A stretch of 64,000 nt of DNA, from assembly GCA_035530655.1 (NCBI GenBank), contig DATKUK010000107.1, positions 42,823 to 106,822 on the forward strand, given 5' to 3'. Of the stretch, positions 16,975 to 24,675 are shown in pieces (position 1 is the first letter of the stretch; each line of letters starts with the position of its first letter). A model generated the notes under the pieces. It was not told the DNA's origin, searched no databases, and saw nothing but the letters and a program-made list of their open reading frames with translations. The DNA comes from DATKUK01 sp035530655 (GTDB taxonomy: Bacteria; Planctomycetota; Phycisphaerae; UBA1845; DATKUK01). The position numbers and the translations under genes were made by a program.

Positions 16975-17262
16975 TTACGTACCGGTCGACTTGGCCGGGA
17001 CCGCATGATCCAGATCCTCGTGCGGACGCGGGATCACGTGCACCGAGACGACCTCACCGATCTTGCCCGCCGCCGCCGCCCCGGCATCGGTCGCCGCTTT
17101 GACCGCAGCCACGTCGCCACGGACAAACGCCGTCACCATGCCCCCGCCGACGCGATCCCAGCCGACCAGCTCGACGTTGGCCGCCTTGCACATCGCGTCC
17201 GACGCCTCGATCAGCCCGACCAGGCCTCGCGTCTCGACCATGCCCAATGCTTGCACCGCCAT
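16975..17262 (-). CDS. BMC-H hexameric shell protein, copy 3
   Basis: 95 residues: VQALGMVETRGLVGLIEASDA, VELVGWDRVGGGMVTAFVRGD and VSVHVIPRPHEDLDH. AAGGAG precedes the start. The tail beyond the fold (AVPAKSTGT) is short and polar. Being the most promoter-proximal shell gene it may be the main facet protein; this is inference from order only. Confidence 0.94.
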   Translation of the reverse strand: MAVQALGMVETRGLVGLIEASDAMCKAANVELVGWDRVGGGMVTAFVRGDVAAVKAATDAGAAAAGKIGEVVSVHVIPRPHEDLDHAVPAKSTGT

Positions 17263-17302
17263 CTACGCATCTCCTTGAAAGGAAGTATCCTTCATCATTT
17301 GC

Positions 17303-17989
17303 CTACCCAAGCAGTTCCACACTGCCGGCACCGACCAGGTCGCACGCGTTGCCTTCGTCGGTGTCCAAATGCACCTCAAGCAGAAACCGCGGGTCCACTC
17401 TGCACAGCAACCGTTCAAACGTCATGGGACAGTCGCTCTCGACTCGCAACCTGACATACTGGCCATCCTTAAAGCCGTATACGCCAGCGTCGGCCGGCGA
17501 CATGTGCACGTGACGCTCTGCCCGGATGACCCCCTGCTTTAGCTCGATCGACCCTTTCGGCCCGATGACCACGCAGCCCGGCGTGCCTTCGATGTTGCCC
17601 GAAGGGCGGCACGGTGCGTCGATGCCCAGCGCCACCGCGTCGGTAAAGCTGATCTCCACCTGTGTCATCTTCCGCACGGGCCCAAGGATACGCACGTTCT
17701 CGATCGCCCGGCGCCGCGGGCCGATGACCGTCACCCGTTGGTCGGCCGCGAACTCGCCCGGCTGGTACAGCCACCGATAGACCGTCAGCTCCGCCTCCGG
17801 CCCGAACAGTCGCTGAAGATCGTCGCGGCTCACGTGCATATGCCGGGCGGAGATGTTGACCACCAGGTTGGGCGTATAGGCCACCGAAAGCTGTGGCTCG
17901 CCGGCGGCGAGGCGCTCGCGCACCACTTGGCGAACCACCCGTTCGAGTTGCTCGCGAGGCATGGGGATGTTCAGCGCCGTTGCTGCCAC
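17303..17989 (-). CDS. pduL: PduL-type phosphotransacylase with N-terminal encapsulation peptide
   Basis: 228 residues. Residues 10-28 (MPREQLERVVRQVVRERLA) form an amphipathic targeting helix. The two-barrel PduL domain follows, with zinc ligands in ISARHMHVSRDDL and RAERHVHMSPADAG, and the C-terminal VHLDTDEGNACDL. The enzyme exchanges CoA for phosphate on lactyl-CoA, recycling CoA inside the shell. It lies directly after the DeoR gene (6-base gap), so it is among the first genes of the operon. Firm call. Confidence 0.95.
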   Translation of the reverse strand: MAATALNIPMPREQLERVVRQVVRERLAAGEPQLSVAYTPNLVVNISARHMHVSRDDLQRLFGPEAELTVYRWLYQPGEFAADQRVTVIGPRRRAIENVRILGPVRKMTQVEISFTDAVALGIDAPCRPSGNIEGTPGCVVIGPKGSIELKQGVIRAERHVHMSPADAGVYGFKDGQYVRLRVESDCPMTFERLLCRVDPRFLLEVHLDTDEGNACDLVGAGSVELLG

Positions 17990-17995
17990 CGCTGA

Positions 17996-18775
17996 TTATC
18001 CTTTCGCTCTGACATTGGCGGCAAAGACGACTCGCGCTCGCACCCGCTCGAGCCACGCCGGCCGAGCATCGTCGGGAGTGGCGTCGGTGACGATCACGTC
18101 GATTTCGTCCAGGGCACACAGCCTGGCGACCGCACGCTTGCCGAACTTCGTGTGGTCGATGACGAGGATGACCTCGTCGGCGATCTGCATCATCTTGCGC
18201 TCGGCGTCGACCATCATCTGATTGGAGTTGAAAGCGCCCTGCTCGGTGAGCCCGGCGCAACTGAGCACCAGTTGCGTGGCGTGAAGCGTCTCAAGCTGGC
18301 GTTCGGCCATCGCCCCAAGGGCCACCCCCGTCCGCGGATACACATAGCCGCCCACCAGCGTCACCTCAGTCACCACGTCGGCCGACAGCAGCGCCGCGAT
18401 AGGCACCGAGTTGGTGACGACGTTGAGCCCGCGCCCCTGGACGGCCCTGGCCACCTCGTAGCAGGTCGTACCGCCGTTGATGATCACCGTCTGACCCGGC
18501 GGGATCAGCTCGGCCACCATGCGGGCGATGGCCTGTTTCTCGCCAGCCGACTCGCCCTGCCGCTTGGCAAACGCCAGGCTGTGGGCCGAACTGTCGGCCA
18601 CATAGACCGCCCCGCCATGGGTGCGGCGGATGAGCCCCTGCTGCTCAAGGGCCTCAAGATCGCGCCGAATGGTGCTCTCAGAGACGCCGAGTGCATCAAC
18701 CAGCTCCGCAAGCGACATAAAGCCCTGCAAGGAAAGCAGTTCAGATGTCTTGGAGCGCCTGTCTTCCACGTTCAT
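17996..18775 (-). CDS. DeoR-family transcriptional regulator of the BMC operon
   Basis: 259 residues. The N-terminal winged helix contains LSLAELVDALGVSESTIRRD-type residues (here MSLAELVDALGVSESTIRRD) and LIRRTHGGA; the C-terminal sugar-phosphate sensor shows INGGTTCYEVAR and LSCAGLTEQGAFNSNQ. DeoR regulators usually repress sugar operons until a phosphorylated sugar binds. It is the first gene after a promoter carrying two GATATCGAT sites, so self-control together with the BMC operon is likely. The effector is presumably a deoxysugar phosphate or DHAP-type compound. Confidence 0.92.
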   Translation of the reverse strand: MNVEDRRSKTSELLSLQGFMSLAELVDALGVSESTIRRDLEALEQQGLIRRTHGGAVYVADSSAHSLAFAKRQGESAGEKQAIARMVAELIPPGQTVIINGGTTCYEVARAVQGRGLNVVTNSVPIAALLSADVVTEVTLVGGYVYPRTGVALGAMAERQLETLHATQLVLSCAGLTEQGAFNSNQMMVDAERKMMQIADEVILVIDHTKFGKRAVARLCALDEIDVIVTDATPDDARPAWLERVRARVVFAANVRAKG

Positions 18776-18813
18776 ACGAAGCACCCACCGTCGAATCCAG
18801 TCATTCCAATGAC

Positions 18814-18846
18814 TGATATCGATAGAAATATAACCGATATCGATCA
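18814..18846. promoter_or_regulatory. candidate DeoR operator pair
   Basis: GATATCGAT occurs at 18815-18823 and again at 18836-18844, exactly 21 bp apart, two helical turns. One copy lies downstream of the -10 and the other inside the -35/-10 spacer of the BMC promoter. Repression by a dimer or tetramer bound at both sites is the natural reading, inferred. Confidence 0.6.
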
Positions 18847-18855
18847 CAAATTCAA
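18827..18855 (-). promoter_or_regulatory. sigma70-like promoter of the BMC operon
   Basis: Minus strand TTGAAT (18850-18855), 17-base spacer, TATATT (18827-18832). It lies about 50 bases upstream of the DeoR start in an AT-rich island within GC-rich DNA. Confidence 0.65.
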
Positions 18856-18899
18856 GCAAATTCCTACGTAAATCGGTCAATATGCGGGCAATGGGATGA

Positions 18900-19106
18900 T
18901 TATAGGACGTTGATGGCGAGCGGGATCGGCCAAGCGGTCGACGCCCCGATGTTGGTGGCCAGGTGCTTGCGGGCAGAGTTGCACATGACGGCCACGGCGT
19001 CGGCCGTTCGGCCCGCCAGCAAGCTACACCAGCAACGTGTGGCTGATGGCGTCGAGGGCGGCCGGCGGCACGTCCGCCTCTCTGGTCGCGGATGGGTCCG
19101 TCCCAC
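18900..19106 (-). pseudogene. frameshifted C-terminal gene remnant, family not recognised
   Basis: Two short minus-strand frames with strong G/C third positions meet here. The first reads PPAALDAISHTLLV and stops at TAG; shifted by one base the second reads LLAGRTADAVAVMCNSARKH and ends WPIPLAINVL before TAA. Together they look like the C-terminus of a lost or broken gene lying between the BMC-T gene and the BMC promoter. A joined product would be about 65 residues. I do not recognise the family. Given its place it may have been a sugar-processing BMC-associated enzyme, but this is speculation. Confidence 0.35.
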
Positions 19107-19114
19107 AGGCGGTT

Positions 19115-19681
19115 CTACAGATACTCGGCGAACAACTCCCGGCTTGGGCGGGGCAGGACGATCTCGCTGACCAGCAATCCGCGCTGGCGGGCCTCGGCGG
19201 CGGCGGCAGCTACCCCGGCCCGCACGTCGGCCACGCTGCCGGTCATCAGGCAGAAGCCCTTGCCGCCCAGCGCCATGGCCACGTGGATGCGGAAAAGCGT
19301 AACGCGTGCGGCTTTGGCGGCTGCATCGGCTGCGGCGATGATGCTGACTCCACTGAACGTTTCGACCACGCCAAGCGCTTCGGCCTGCTCCTCGCGCAGC
19401 TCGACCGACTGCCCCAACGCGGGAAAGACCGACTCGTGCACGTTGGGGATGACCAGATGGTCGATGATGGCTTCACCGGCGATCGCCAGGCCCGCCGATA
19501 TGGCGGCCCGCACGTCACTGACAGGGCCGGCCAGCACGATGAAGTACTTGCCCGAGCAGATGGTGCGGGCGATGACCGCCTTCACCGAGGCGGCTTTGAG
19601 CATGTGGTCCTGAACGTTGTAGCCCACGCCGATACTGGACAGCTCGATCGCGCCAATGGATTTCGGTGCGCCCATGTTCAT
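19115..19681 (-). CDS. BMC-T tandem shell protein, PduT-like with pore cysteine
   Basis: 188 residues with two BMC domains. Domain 1: GAIELSSIGVGYNVQDHMLK then ARTICSGKYFIVLAGPVSDV; domain 2: ALGVVETFSGVSIIAAADAA then GGKGFCLMTGSVADV, ending EIVLPRPSRELF. The cysteine at residue 42 in T-I-C-x-G-K matches the PduT residue whose three copies hold a 4Fe-4S cluster in the trimer pore, so an electron-conducting pore is expected. It sits next to the PduS-like gene, as in pdu operons. Family call firm; the cluster is inferred from the conserved cysteine. Confidence 0.9.
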   Translation of the reverse strand: MNMGAPKSIGAIELSSIGVGYNVQDHMLKAASVKAVIARTICSGKYFIVLAGPVSDVRAAISAGLAIAGEAIIDHLVIPNVHESVFPALGQSVELREEQAEALGVVETFSGVSIIAAADAAAKAARVTLFRIHVAMALGGKGFCLMTGSVADVRAGVAAAAAEARQRGLLVSEIVLPRPSRELFAEYL

Positions 19682-19737
19682 CCTCTAGCCAGCATACCTT
19701 GCGACCGGCAGCGCGCCGGCCGGTGTGGGGCAGTGCA

Positions 19738-21066
19738 TCATCTCTCGATCCATATAACGCCGTCCTCGATCGCAGCTACCCGCCCGTCGATCGATGCATG
19801 CACCGGCGCACCGAGCGCCGGCTTGCCGTTACGCGTCGGCGGCGTGCCAATCTGTTGGCCGCGCTTCACCGTGTCGCCCACTGCAACGGTCGGCTCGCAC
19901 GGCGCGCCGACATGCTGTTTGAGCTTGATGCCGACGCGGTCGGCGGCAAACGTCTTATCGCCGAGCGGGCCCACGTTGACGAAGCCGGTCAGCCCGAGCT
20001 TTTGCATCAGCTTGATCATCGGGGCCCTGCGATTGTTCAGGTGCACAGCGGGACGGTCGGGGTTGAACGGCGGATTGTCCCACTTGCTCTTCTCGGCCGC
20101 GAGGCGCCGTTTGTTCTGCGTACAGACGTTTTTGGGGTCGAGGTCCTCCGGGCAGGAGTAGAGACTGCACAGATTGCACTCGCAGCAGTAGCTCGTACCC
20201 ACCACGTTGGCCTCGCCGACCAGGTTGAACTCGAGGCTTCGCATGGCCCGGTGCGGCTCGATCGGGTGACCCAGCAGATAGCGTGGGCACAGTTCGGTGC
20301 AGTAACTGCACTGGTCGCAGGCGCTTCGGCCGATGCGGACAATTTGCTGCCAGTCCTGGCGGCGTCGGCGGATTACCACGTGGTCGCCCGGCAGCACGAC
20401 GATGCCGCCCGTGGTCTTGTCGACCAGCGCGTCGTGGTTGTCTTCGAGGTAACCCATCATGACCCCGCCGACCATGTAGTTAGGGGCGTCGACGTTGGCG
20501 CCTCCGGCGGCTGCGACGCATTGGGCCAGAGTTGCCCCGACGGGCACGCGAACCGTCGACGGTCGTGCAACGGCTCCGCCCACGGTCAGGAACTTTTCGG
20601 TGACGGGCTGCTCGGGTGAGGCGGCGATGTTGACGGCGGTCTCGACGTTGACGACCACCGCCCCGACATCAAGGGGCAGGCCTCCCGGCGGGATCACCCG
20701 GCCGAGCACGTCGTAGACCAGGATGAACTCGTCGCCGGCAGGATAGCTATCCCGCAAGGTGACGAGTTTCATATTTGAGCCCAGCTTTGGACGGACCAGA
20801 TCGATGACGTCCTGGTACTTCTCCTTGATGCCGATCACGCCGTGTTCGGCGCCGACCAGGCTCATGGCGGCGGCCAGGCCGGCGACCACCTCGTCGGGAA
20901 ACGCCCGCAGCACTTCCTTGTCCTTGTGCAGCAAGGGCTCGCATTCGGCGGCGTTGACCAGGACGGTATCGGCCTTGCCCGAGAGCTTGACGTGCGTAGG
21001 GAACCCGGCCCCGCCGGCCCCTACCACGCCGGCACTGCGGATGTGCTCAACGGTTATTCTCGCCAT
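19738..21066 (-). CDS. PduS/RnfC-like Fe-S flavoprotein
   Basis: 442 residues from the ATG at 21066 (ATG at 21081 also possible). Seen: GAGGAGFPTHVKL and NAAECEPLLHKD at the N-terminus (NADH/FMN-binding RnfC region), a SLBB-type middle, then two cysteine clusters CDQCSYCTELCP and CECNLCSLYSCP that bind 4Fe-4S centres, and a C-terminal sandwich-hybrid segment near GAPVHASIDGRV. PduS passes electrons between NADH and cobalamin or an external acceptor. With the adjacent PduT-like protein it could reoxidise NADH made by the aldehyde dehydrogenase. No cobalamin-dependent BMC enzyme is seen here. Confidence 0.88.
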   Translation of the reverse strand: MARITVEHIRSAGVVGAGGAGFPTHVKLSGKADTVLVNAAECEPLLHKDKEVLRAFPDEVVAGLAAAMSLVGAEHGVIGIKEKYQDVIDLVRPKLGSNMKLVTLRDSYPAGDEFILVYDVLGRVIPPGGLPLDVGAVVVNVETAVNIAASPEQPVTEKFLTVGGAVARPSTVRVPVGATLAQCVAAAGGANVDAPNYMVGGVMMGYLEDNHDALVDKTTGGIVVLPGDHVVIRRRRQDWQQIVRIGRSACDQCSYCTELCPRYLLGHPIEPHRAMRSLEFNLVGEANVVGTSYCCECNLCSLYSCPEDLDPKNVCTQNKRRLAAEKSKWDNPPFNPDRPAVHLNNRRAPMIKLMQKLGLTGFVNVGPLGDKTFAADRVGIKLKQHVGAPCEPTVAVGDTVKRGQQIGTPPTRNGKPALGAPVHASIDGRVAAIEDGVIWIER

Positions 21067-21223
21067 CCTGCTGACACTCATTGTCGTAACGAACGGCACC
21101 TATACACGGCAGGGCAGAATATCGAATCGACCCCAACGCCACAAGCAACGAGCGATGCGCCTTGGCAATCGGTATCGGGCACGCATCGACGAGATGTCTC
21201 GCGCGCATCAGCTCGTACACGGC

Positions 21224-23230
21224 CTACTTGACCGCAATCTCCACCAGGGCGTAGCGATCGAGCAGGGGCAGATCGATGCGCCAGCCCTGTCCCGCGGCGC
21301 GAGGCTGGACCGAGAACGCTTTGCCGTCCATCGGATGGACCGTCGCCTCGCCGGCGACCGGCTCGTTGACGTGCAGGGCCACATCGCGGGCGGCCGCGTC
21401 GGTCGACAGGTTGACCAGGTGCACGTACAGGCGGTCGTCGTCGCGACGATACTCAGCCATTACATGTCTGGGCGCTTCGACCTCGACCGGGAAGGGCCAC
21501 GGCGCGACGGCTTTGACCAGTTGGATCAGCTCCGTGGCTTCGGCGGGCGGGCGAACCTCTTCAGGCAGCACGATGCGGAACGGGAAGTAAGGGTCGCGCT
21601 GCCACTGCACGGTGCTGGTGGGGGTGAGCGTGGGCAGCCAGGCCACCTTCCCACTGCCCAGTTCGCCATGGATGGTGTGGGTCAGACGCGACACGTCGAC
21701 CCGCGGGACAAAGTGGGGCGGCCCCATCTCCAGGAGCGAGTCGAGCGCGTCGGGCGCGAATGCGTCGGCAAAGGGGTGATTGGTCCGAACCCGCAGACGC
21801 TCGTCGGTGGTGGCGCTCTGGCCGATCAACAGCAGCCCGCCACCGCGTTGGACAAAGCGCCGCAGCAGCTCCACCTGCCGGTCCGACAGAGCCGGCATGT
21901 TGGGCATCACGACAACCGAGAACTCGTCCAGCCGATCGAAGATCGCATCCGTCGCGATCAAAAACGGCACGTGCCCCTCAAGCAGCGCCTGTTCGGTCAT
22001 GCAGCCGTAGTGCATCGGGGCAAATCGCACAAAAGCCTGGCTGGCCAGTAGCCGCAGCGAGGCGACCGGGGCGACGATCCTGCCGGCCGCTATCTTCTCC
22101 TGCAACCCTCTGGCCCACTTCAACGTCGGTGCGATTCCGTCGAAGTAGCCCTTGGGGGCGGCCAGGTTGCCGATCCCGCCGATGCGCCCTCGGGCAAAGG
22201 TCAACGCTTCGCCGATGGTGACGCGGCGATCGTCGTCGGTCGCTTCGCCCCACATGCCCCGGCCAATGGTCCGCCCGTAGAACTCGGCTACCTTGTTGAT
22301 GCGAGCCTTGCTGACCACGCTGCCATCGGGCTCGACGCGCGGGCGAAAGGCGAACTCCTCCAGGCTCCAGTGATCGGTTGCGGCATCGATGTCCTCGATC
22401 CATTGGCCGCTGGTGTACGGGGTGTTGACGCGGAAGTGATCGCAGCCGGCGTTACAGCCGAAGGTCATCTTGGCGTCAATGGATTTGACCGTGTCGTACA
22501 TGGCCTGGAGATACCGTCGCAGCGATTGAACGCGGAACCGTACGCTTTCCTGGTGGATCGGGTCGCGGATGAGGCGGAACGAGTCGGGCGGGTAAAAGAA
22601 CGGATCGGTCCGCGGGATCTCGACGTGGTCGAGCGAAGCGATGCCGGTCTCGTCTTCCAGTCGGTCGCCAAAGGTGCGCTCCAGATGTCGGCGGAAGTCG
22701 CGCTGGCAGCAGGGGCAGTGGCAGTCGTTGGGCGGCGGGTTCCACGAGACATTGTCCATGAACACGTCGTCGGGGCCGACCGCGTCGACCACAGTGCGGA
22801 TCATCTTCTGCTGGTACTCGATGAACCCTGGCGCGCTCAGGCACATGTACCGCCGAAAGACTTGGAACCCCCAGGGCACGTGCTGGCCGAACTGGTTGGT
22901 CACCAGCCAGTCAGCCGCCTCGGGCGTTTCAGCCAGGAAGGTTTCGTAGTAGACCGGCGCGCCCTGGACGTAGATGCTGACGTGGAGGTCTCGCTTGCGG
23001 GCCCGGGCGGCGAAGTCGGCGGCTCGGGCGATGGTGTCTTTCTCGTGCTCGAGGCCGAAACCCTTGTAGCAGGCGATATGAACGGTATCGGCTCCGATGG
23101 CGACGGCGCGGTCGAGGGCGGCGTCGGAGACCTCCTCGGCGTAGCGCTGCCGCTCGTCGGTTGCGGCGTTGCCGGTTCGCAGACGGTGAGCCAACGGCTC
23201 GTGGGCACCCAATGAATAGCTTACGGGCAT
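21224..23230 (-). CDS. glycoside hydrolase-like protein (TIM barrel plus GATase-like trimerisation domain)
   Basis: 668 residues; ATG at 23230 preceded by TAGGAGAT. The N-terminal part (about 1-390) looks like a family-14871-type hypothetical glycosidase barrel: GADTVHIACYKGFG, VDAVGPDDVFMDNVSWNPP, DCHCPCCQRDFRRHL and HWSLEEFAFRPRVEP, whose acids are possible catalytic residues. About 420-530 resemble the beta-galactosidase (GH42) trimerisation/GATase-like domain: LDEFSVVVMPNMPALSDRQ and LRRFVQRGGGLLLIG. The C-terminal part is beta-rich (DDDRLYVHLVNLS). No signal peptide, so it may act in the cytosol on imported oligosaccharide. Substrate unknown; fucose- or rhamnose-containing glycans would suit the adjacent BMC. 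Confidence 0.6.
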   Translation of the reverse strand: MPVSYSLGAHEPLAHRLRTGNAATDERQRYAEEVSDAALDRAVAIGADTVHIACYKGFGLEHEKDTIARAADFAARARKRDLHVSIYVQGAPVYYETFLAETPEAADWLVTNQFGQHVPWGFQVFRRYMCLSAPGFIEYQQKMIRTVVDAVGPDDVFMDNVSWNPPPNDCHCPCCQRDFRRHLERTFGDRLEDETGIASLDHVEIPRTDPFFYPPDSFRLIRDPIHQESVRFRVQSLRRYLQAMYDTVKSIDAKMTFGCNAGCDHFRVNTPYTSGQWIEDIDAATDHWSLEEFAFRPRVEPDGSVVSKARINKVAEFYGRTIGRGMWGEATDDDRRVTIGEALTFARGRIGGIGNLAAPKGYFDGIAPTLKWARGLQEKIAAGRIVAPVASLRLLASQAFVRFAPMHYGCMTEQALLEGHVPFLIATDAIFDRLDEFSVVVMPNMPALSDRQVELLRRFVQRGGGLLLIGQSATTDERLRVRTNHPFADAFAPDALDSLLEMGPPHFVPRVDVSRLTHTIHGELGSGKVAWLPTLTPTSTVQWQRDPYFPFRIVLPEEVRPPAEATELIQLVKAVAPWPFPVEVEAPRHVMAEYRRDDDRLYVHLVNLSTDAAARDVALHVNEPVAGEATVHPMDGKAFSVQPRAAGQGWRIDLPLLDRYALVEIAVK

Positions 23231-23262
23231 ATCGACATCTCCTACAGCGGTAACGTACGCGT

Positions 23263-23290
23263 AGCATAACCTCACTCGCCGGGCACACAA
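23263..23290 (-). promoter_or_regulatory. candidate promoter for the glycosidase-like gene
   Basis: Minus strand TTGTGT (23285-23290), 16 bases, TATGCT (23263-23268), about 33 bases upstream of the start. Consensus match only. Confidence 0.35.
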
Positions 23291-23308
23291 CGGCCGCACC
23301 CGCTGCGC

Positions 23309-23336
23309 TTGACCTGTCCGGTATCCGGCTTAGACT
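23309..23336 (+). promoter_or_regulatory. candidate promoter for galT
   Basis: TTGACC (23309-23314), 16 bases, TAGACT (23331-23336), about 78 bases before galT, in the divergent intergenic region. Confidence 0.4.
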
Positions 23337-23413
23337 CCGCCGGCGAGGGAGATGATCGCAGATGGGTCCGAAGGCGAGCCCATACGGAGCGAAGCTATCG
23401 AGGTGATACGCCG

Positions 23414-24466
23414 ATGACGTGGGAACAACGCTGGCATCCGCTGCGAGAGGAATGGGTGATCGTCGCCGCCCATCGGCAGGACCGGCCCTGGATCGGCCAG
23501 ACGGTGGGCGACAAGGCTACGTCGCTGCCGCAGTACGATCCGCAGTGCTACTTGTGCCCGGGCAACAGTCGCGTGGGAGGTCGGCGCAACCCCGCATACG
23601 AAACGACGTTCGTGTTCGATAATGACCTGCCGTGCGTCGGGCTCGACGCGCCGACCGACCTCCACCCGCCGGTGGGCATCTACCAGAACCGGCCGGCCAC
23701 CGGAATCGCCCGGGTCGTCTGCTACAGTCCACGGCACGATCTGACGCTGGCCCAAATGCCCGCGCAGGATATCGAAGGCGTGTTGCGCGTGTGGCAAGAG
23801 CAGTACGTCGACCTGGGCCGCCGCGACCAGATCGCACACGTACTGATCTTCGAGAACAAGGGCGACGTGGTGGGCGTGTCGAACCCGCACCCGCACGGCC
23901 AGATCTACGCCACGAACTTCGTGTTCAAGACCATCGAGACCGAAGCGGCGGTCTGCCGACGGCATCTGCGCGAGACGGGGCGGGCGCTGTTTGCCGACAT
24001 CCTGACGGCCGAGCGGCAGGACGGGCGGCGCATCCTGCTGGAGAACGAATCAGCCGTCGCCTTCATGCCCTACTTCGCACGGTACGCGTACGAGGTGTAC
24101 GTCGCGCCGAAGGTAACGCACGCCAGCGTGGCGGCGCTTTCCGATAAAGAGCTGACCGAGCTGGCCGCTGCGCTCAAGCACGTACTGGTCAAGTTTGACA
24201 ACCTCTGGCAGATGCCGTTTCCTTATGTCATGCCGCTGCATCAGGCGCCGACGGACGGAGGCGATTACGCGGGCTTTCATTTCCACATCGAGTTTCATCC
24301 GCCGCTGCGCAAGCCGAACCTGCTGAAGTACCTGGCCGGTCCGGAGATCGGCGGCGGCAATTTCCTCAGCGACACCTCACCGGAGCAGAAGGCCGCCGAG
24401 CTGCGGGCGCTGCCGGACGTGCACTACACGCAGGCGGCAGGTGCCAGCGGACACCGCGCGGACTAA
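23414..24466 (+). CDS. galT: galactose-1-phosphate uridylyltransferase
   Basis: 350 residues of the HIT superfamily. Seen: REEWVIVAAHRQDRPW, the zinc cysteines CYLCPGN, FENKGDVVGVSNPHPHGQIY with the H-P-H-P-H-G-Q active site whose middle histidine is uridylylated, and the C-terminal FHFHIEFHPPLRKPN. GAGGTGA precedes the ATG. It exchanges galactose-1-P with UDP-glucose. A phosphohexomutase and a galactokinase-superfamily kinase lie 4-6 kb away, so a Leloir-like or related sugar-1-phosphate salvage is plausible, although the kinase looks closer to arabinokinases. Confidence 0.93.
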   Translation: MTWEQRWHPLREEWVIVAAHRQDRPWIGQTVGDKATSLPQYDPQCYLCPGNSRVGGRRNPAYETTFVFDNDLPCVGLDAPTDLHPPVGIYQNRPATGIARVVCYSPRHDLTLAQMPAQDIEGVLRVWQEQYVDLGRRDQIAHVLIFENKGDVVGVSNPHPHGQIYATNFVFKTIETEAAVCRRHLRETGRALFADILTAERQDGRRILLENESAVAFMPYFARYAYEVYVAPKVTHASVAALSDKELTELAAALKHVLVKFDNLWQMPFPYVMPLHQAPTDGGDYAGFHFHIEFHPPLRKPNLLKYLAGPEIGGGNFLSDTSPEQKAAELRALPDVHYTQAAGASGHRAD

Positions 24467-24467
24467 T

Positions 24468-24587
24468 CCTTGGGTGGCATGCGGGTTCCCCATTCTTCGC
24501 CAAGCGAAGGGCGGGGAATGTCCAAACATGCCCGCGCTGCGGTTCGACTGCGCTCACGCCGCAGTCGCTTGGGCATGCCACCCAGGG
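24468..24587. repeat. inverted-repeat element after galT
   Basis: GGGTGGCATGC (24472-24482) and GCATGCCACCC (24573-24583) are perfect inverted arms; they extend outward with one mismatch. The roughly 90-base interior contains a further palindrome around CGACTGCGCTCACGCCGCAGTCG-type bases. The same GGGTGGCATGC core recurs near 27812. It could act as a terminator for galT or be a miniature mobile repeat. No gene is seen between 24467 and 24675. Confidence 0.5.
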
Positions 24588-24675
24588 AGTCAGAAACACA
24601 CTGTTGCAGAACCCGCCGCGCCGCCGCACAGGCCCAATCAGTCCCCCGCTGCTGGAAGCAACGGGGCACCCGCGC

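Noticed and set aside
21224..23230. Reading the glycosidase-like gene as a true alpha-L-fucosidase.
   Set aside because: No GH29 or GH95 signature was found; only the barrel and GH42-type domain layout can be supported.
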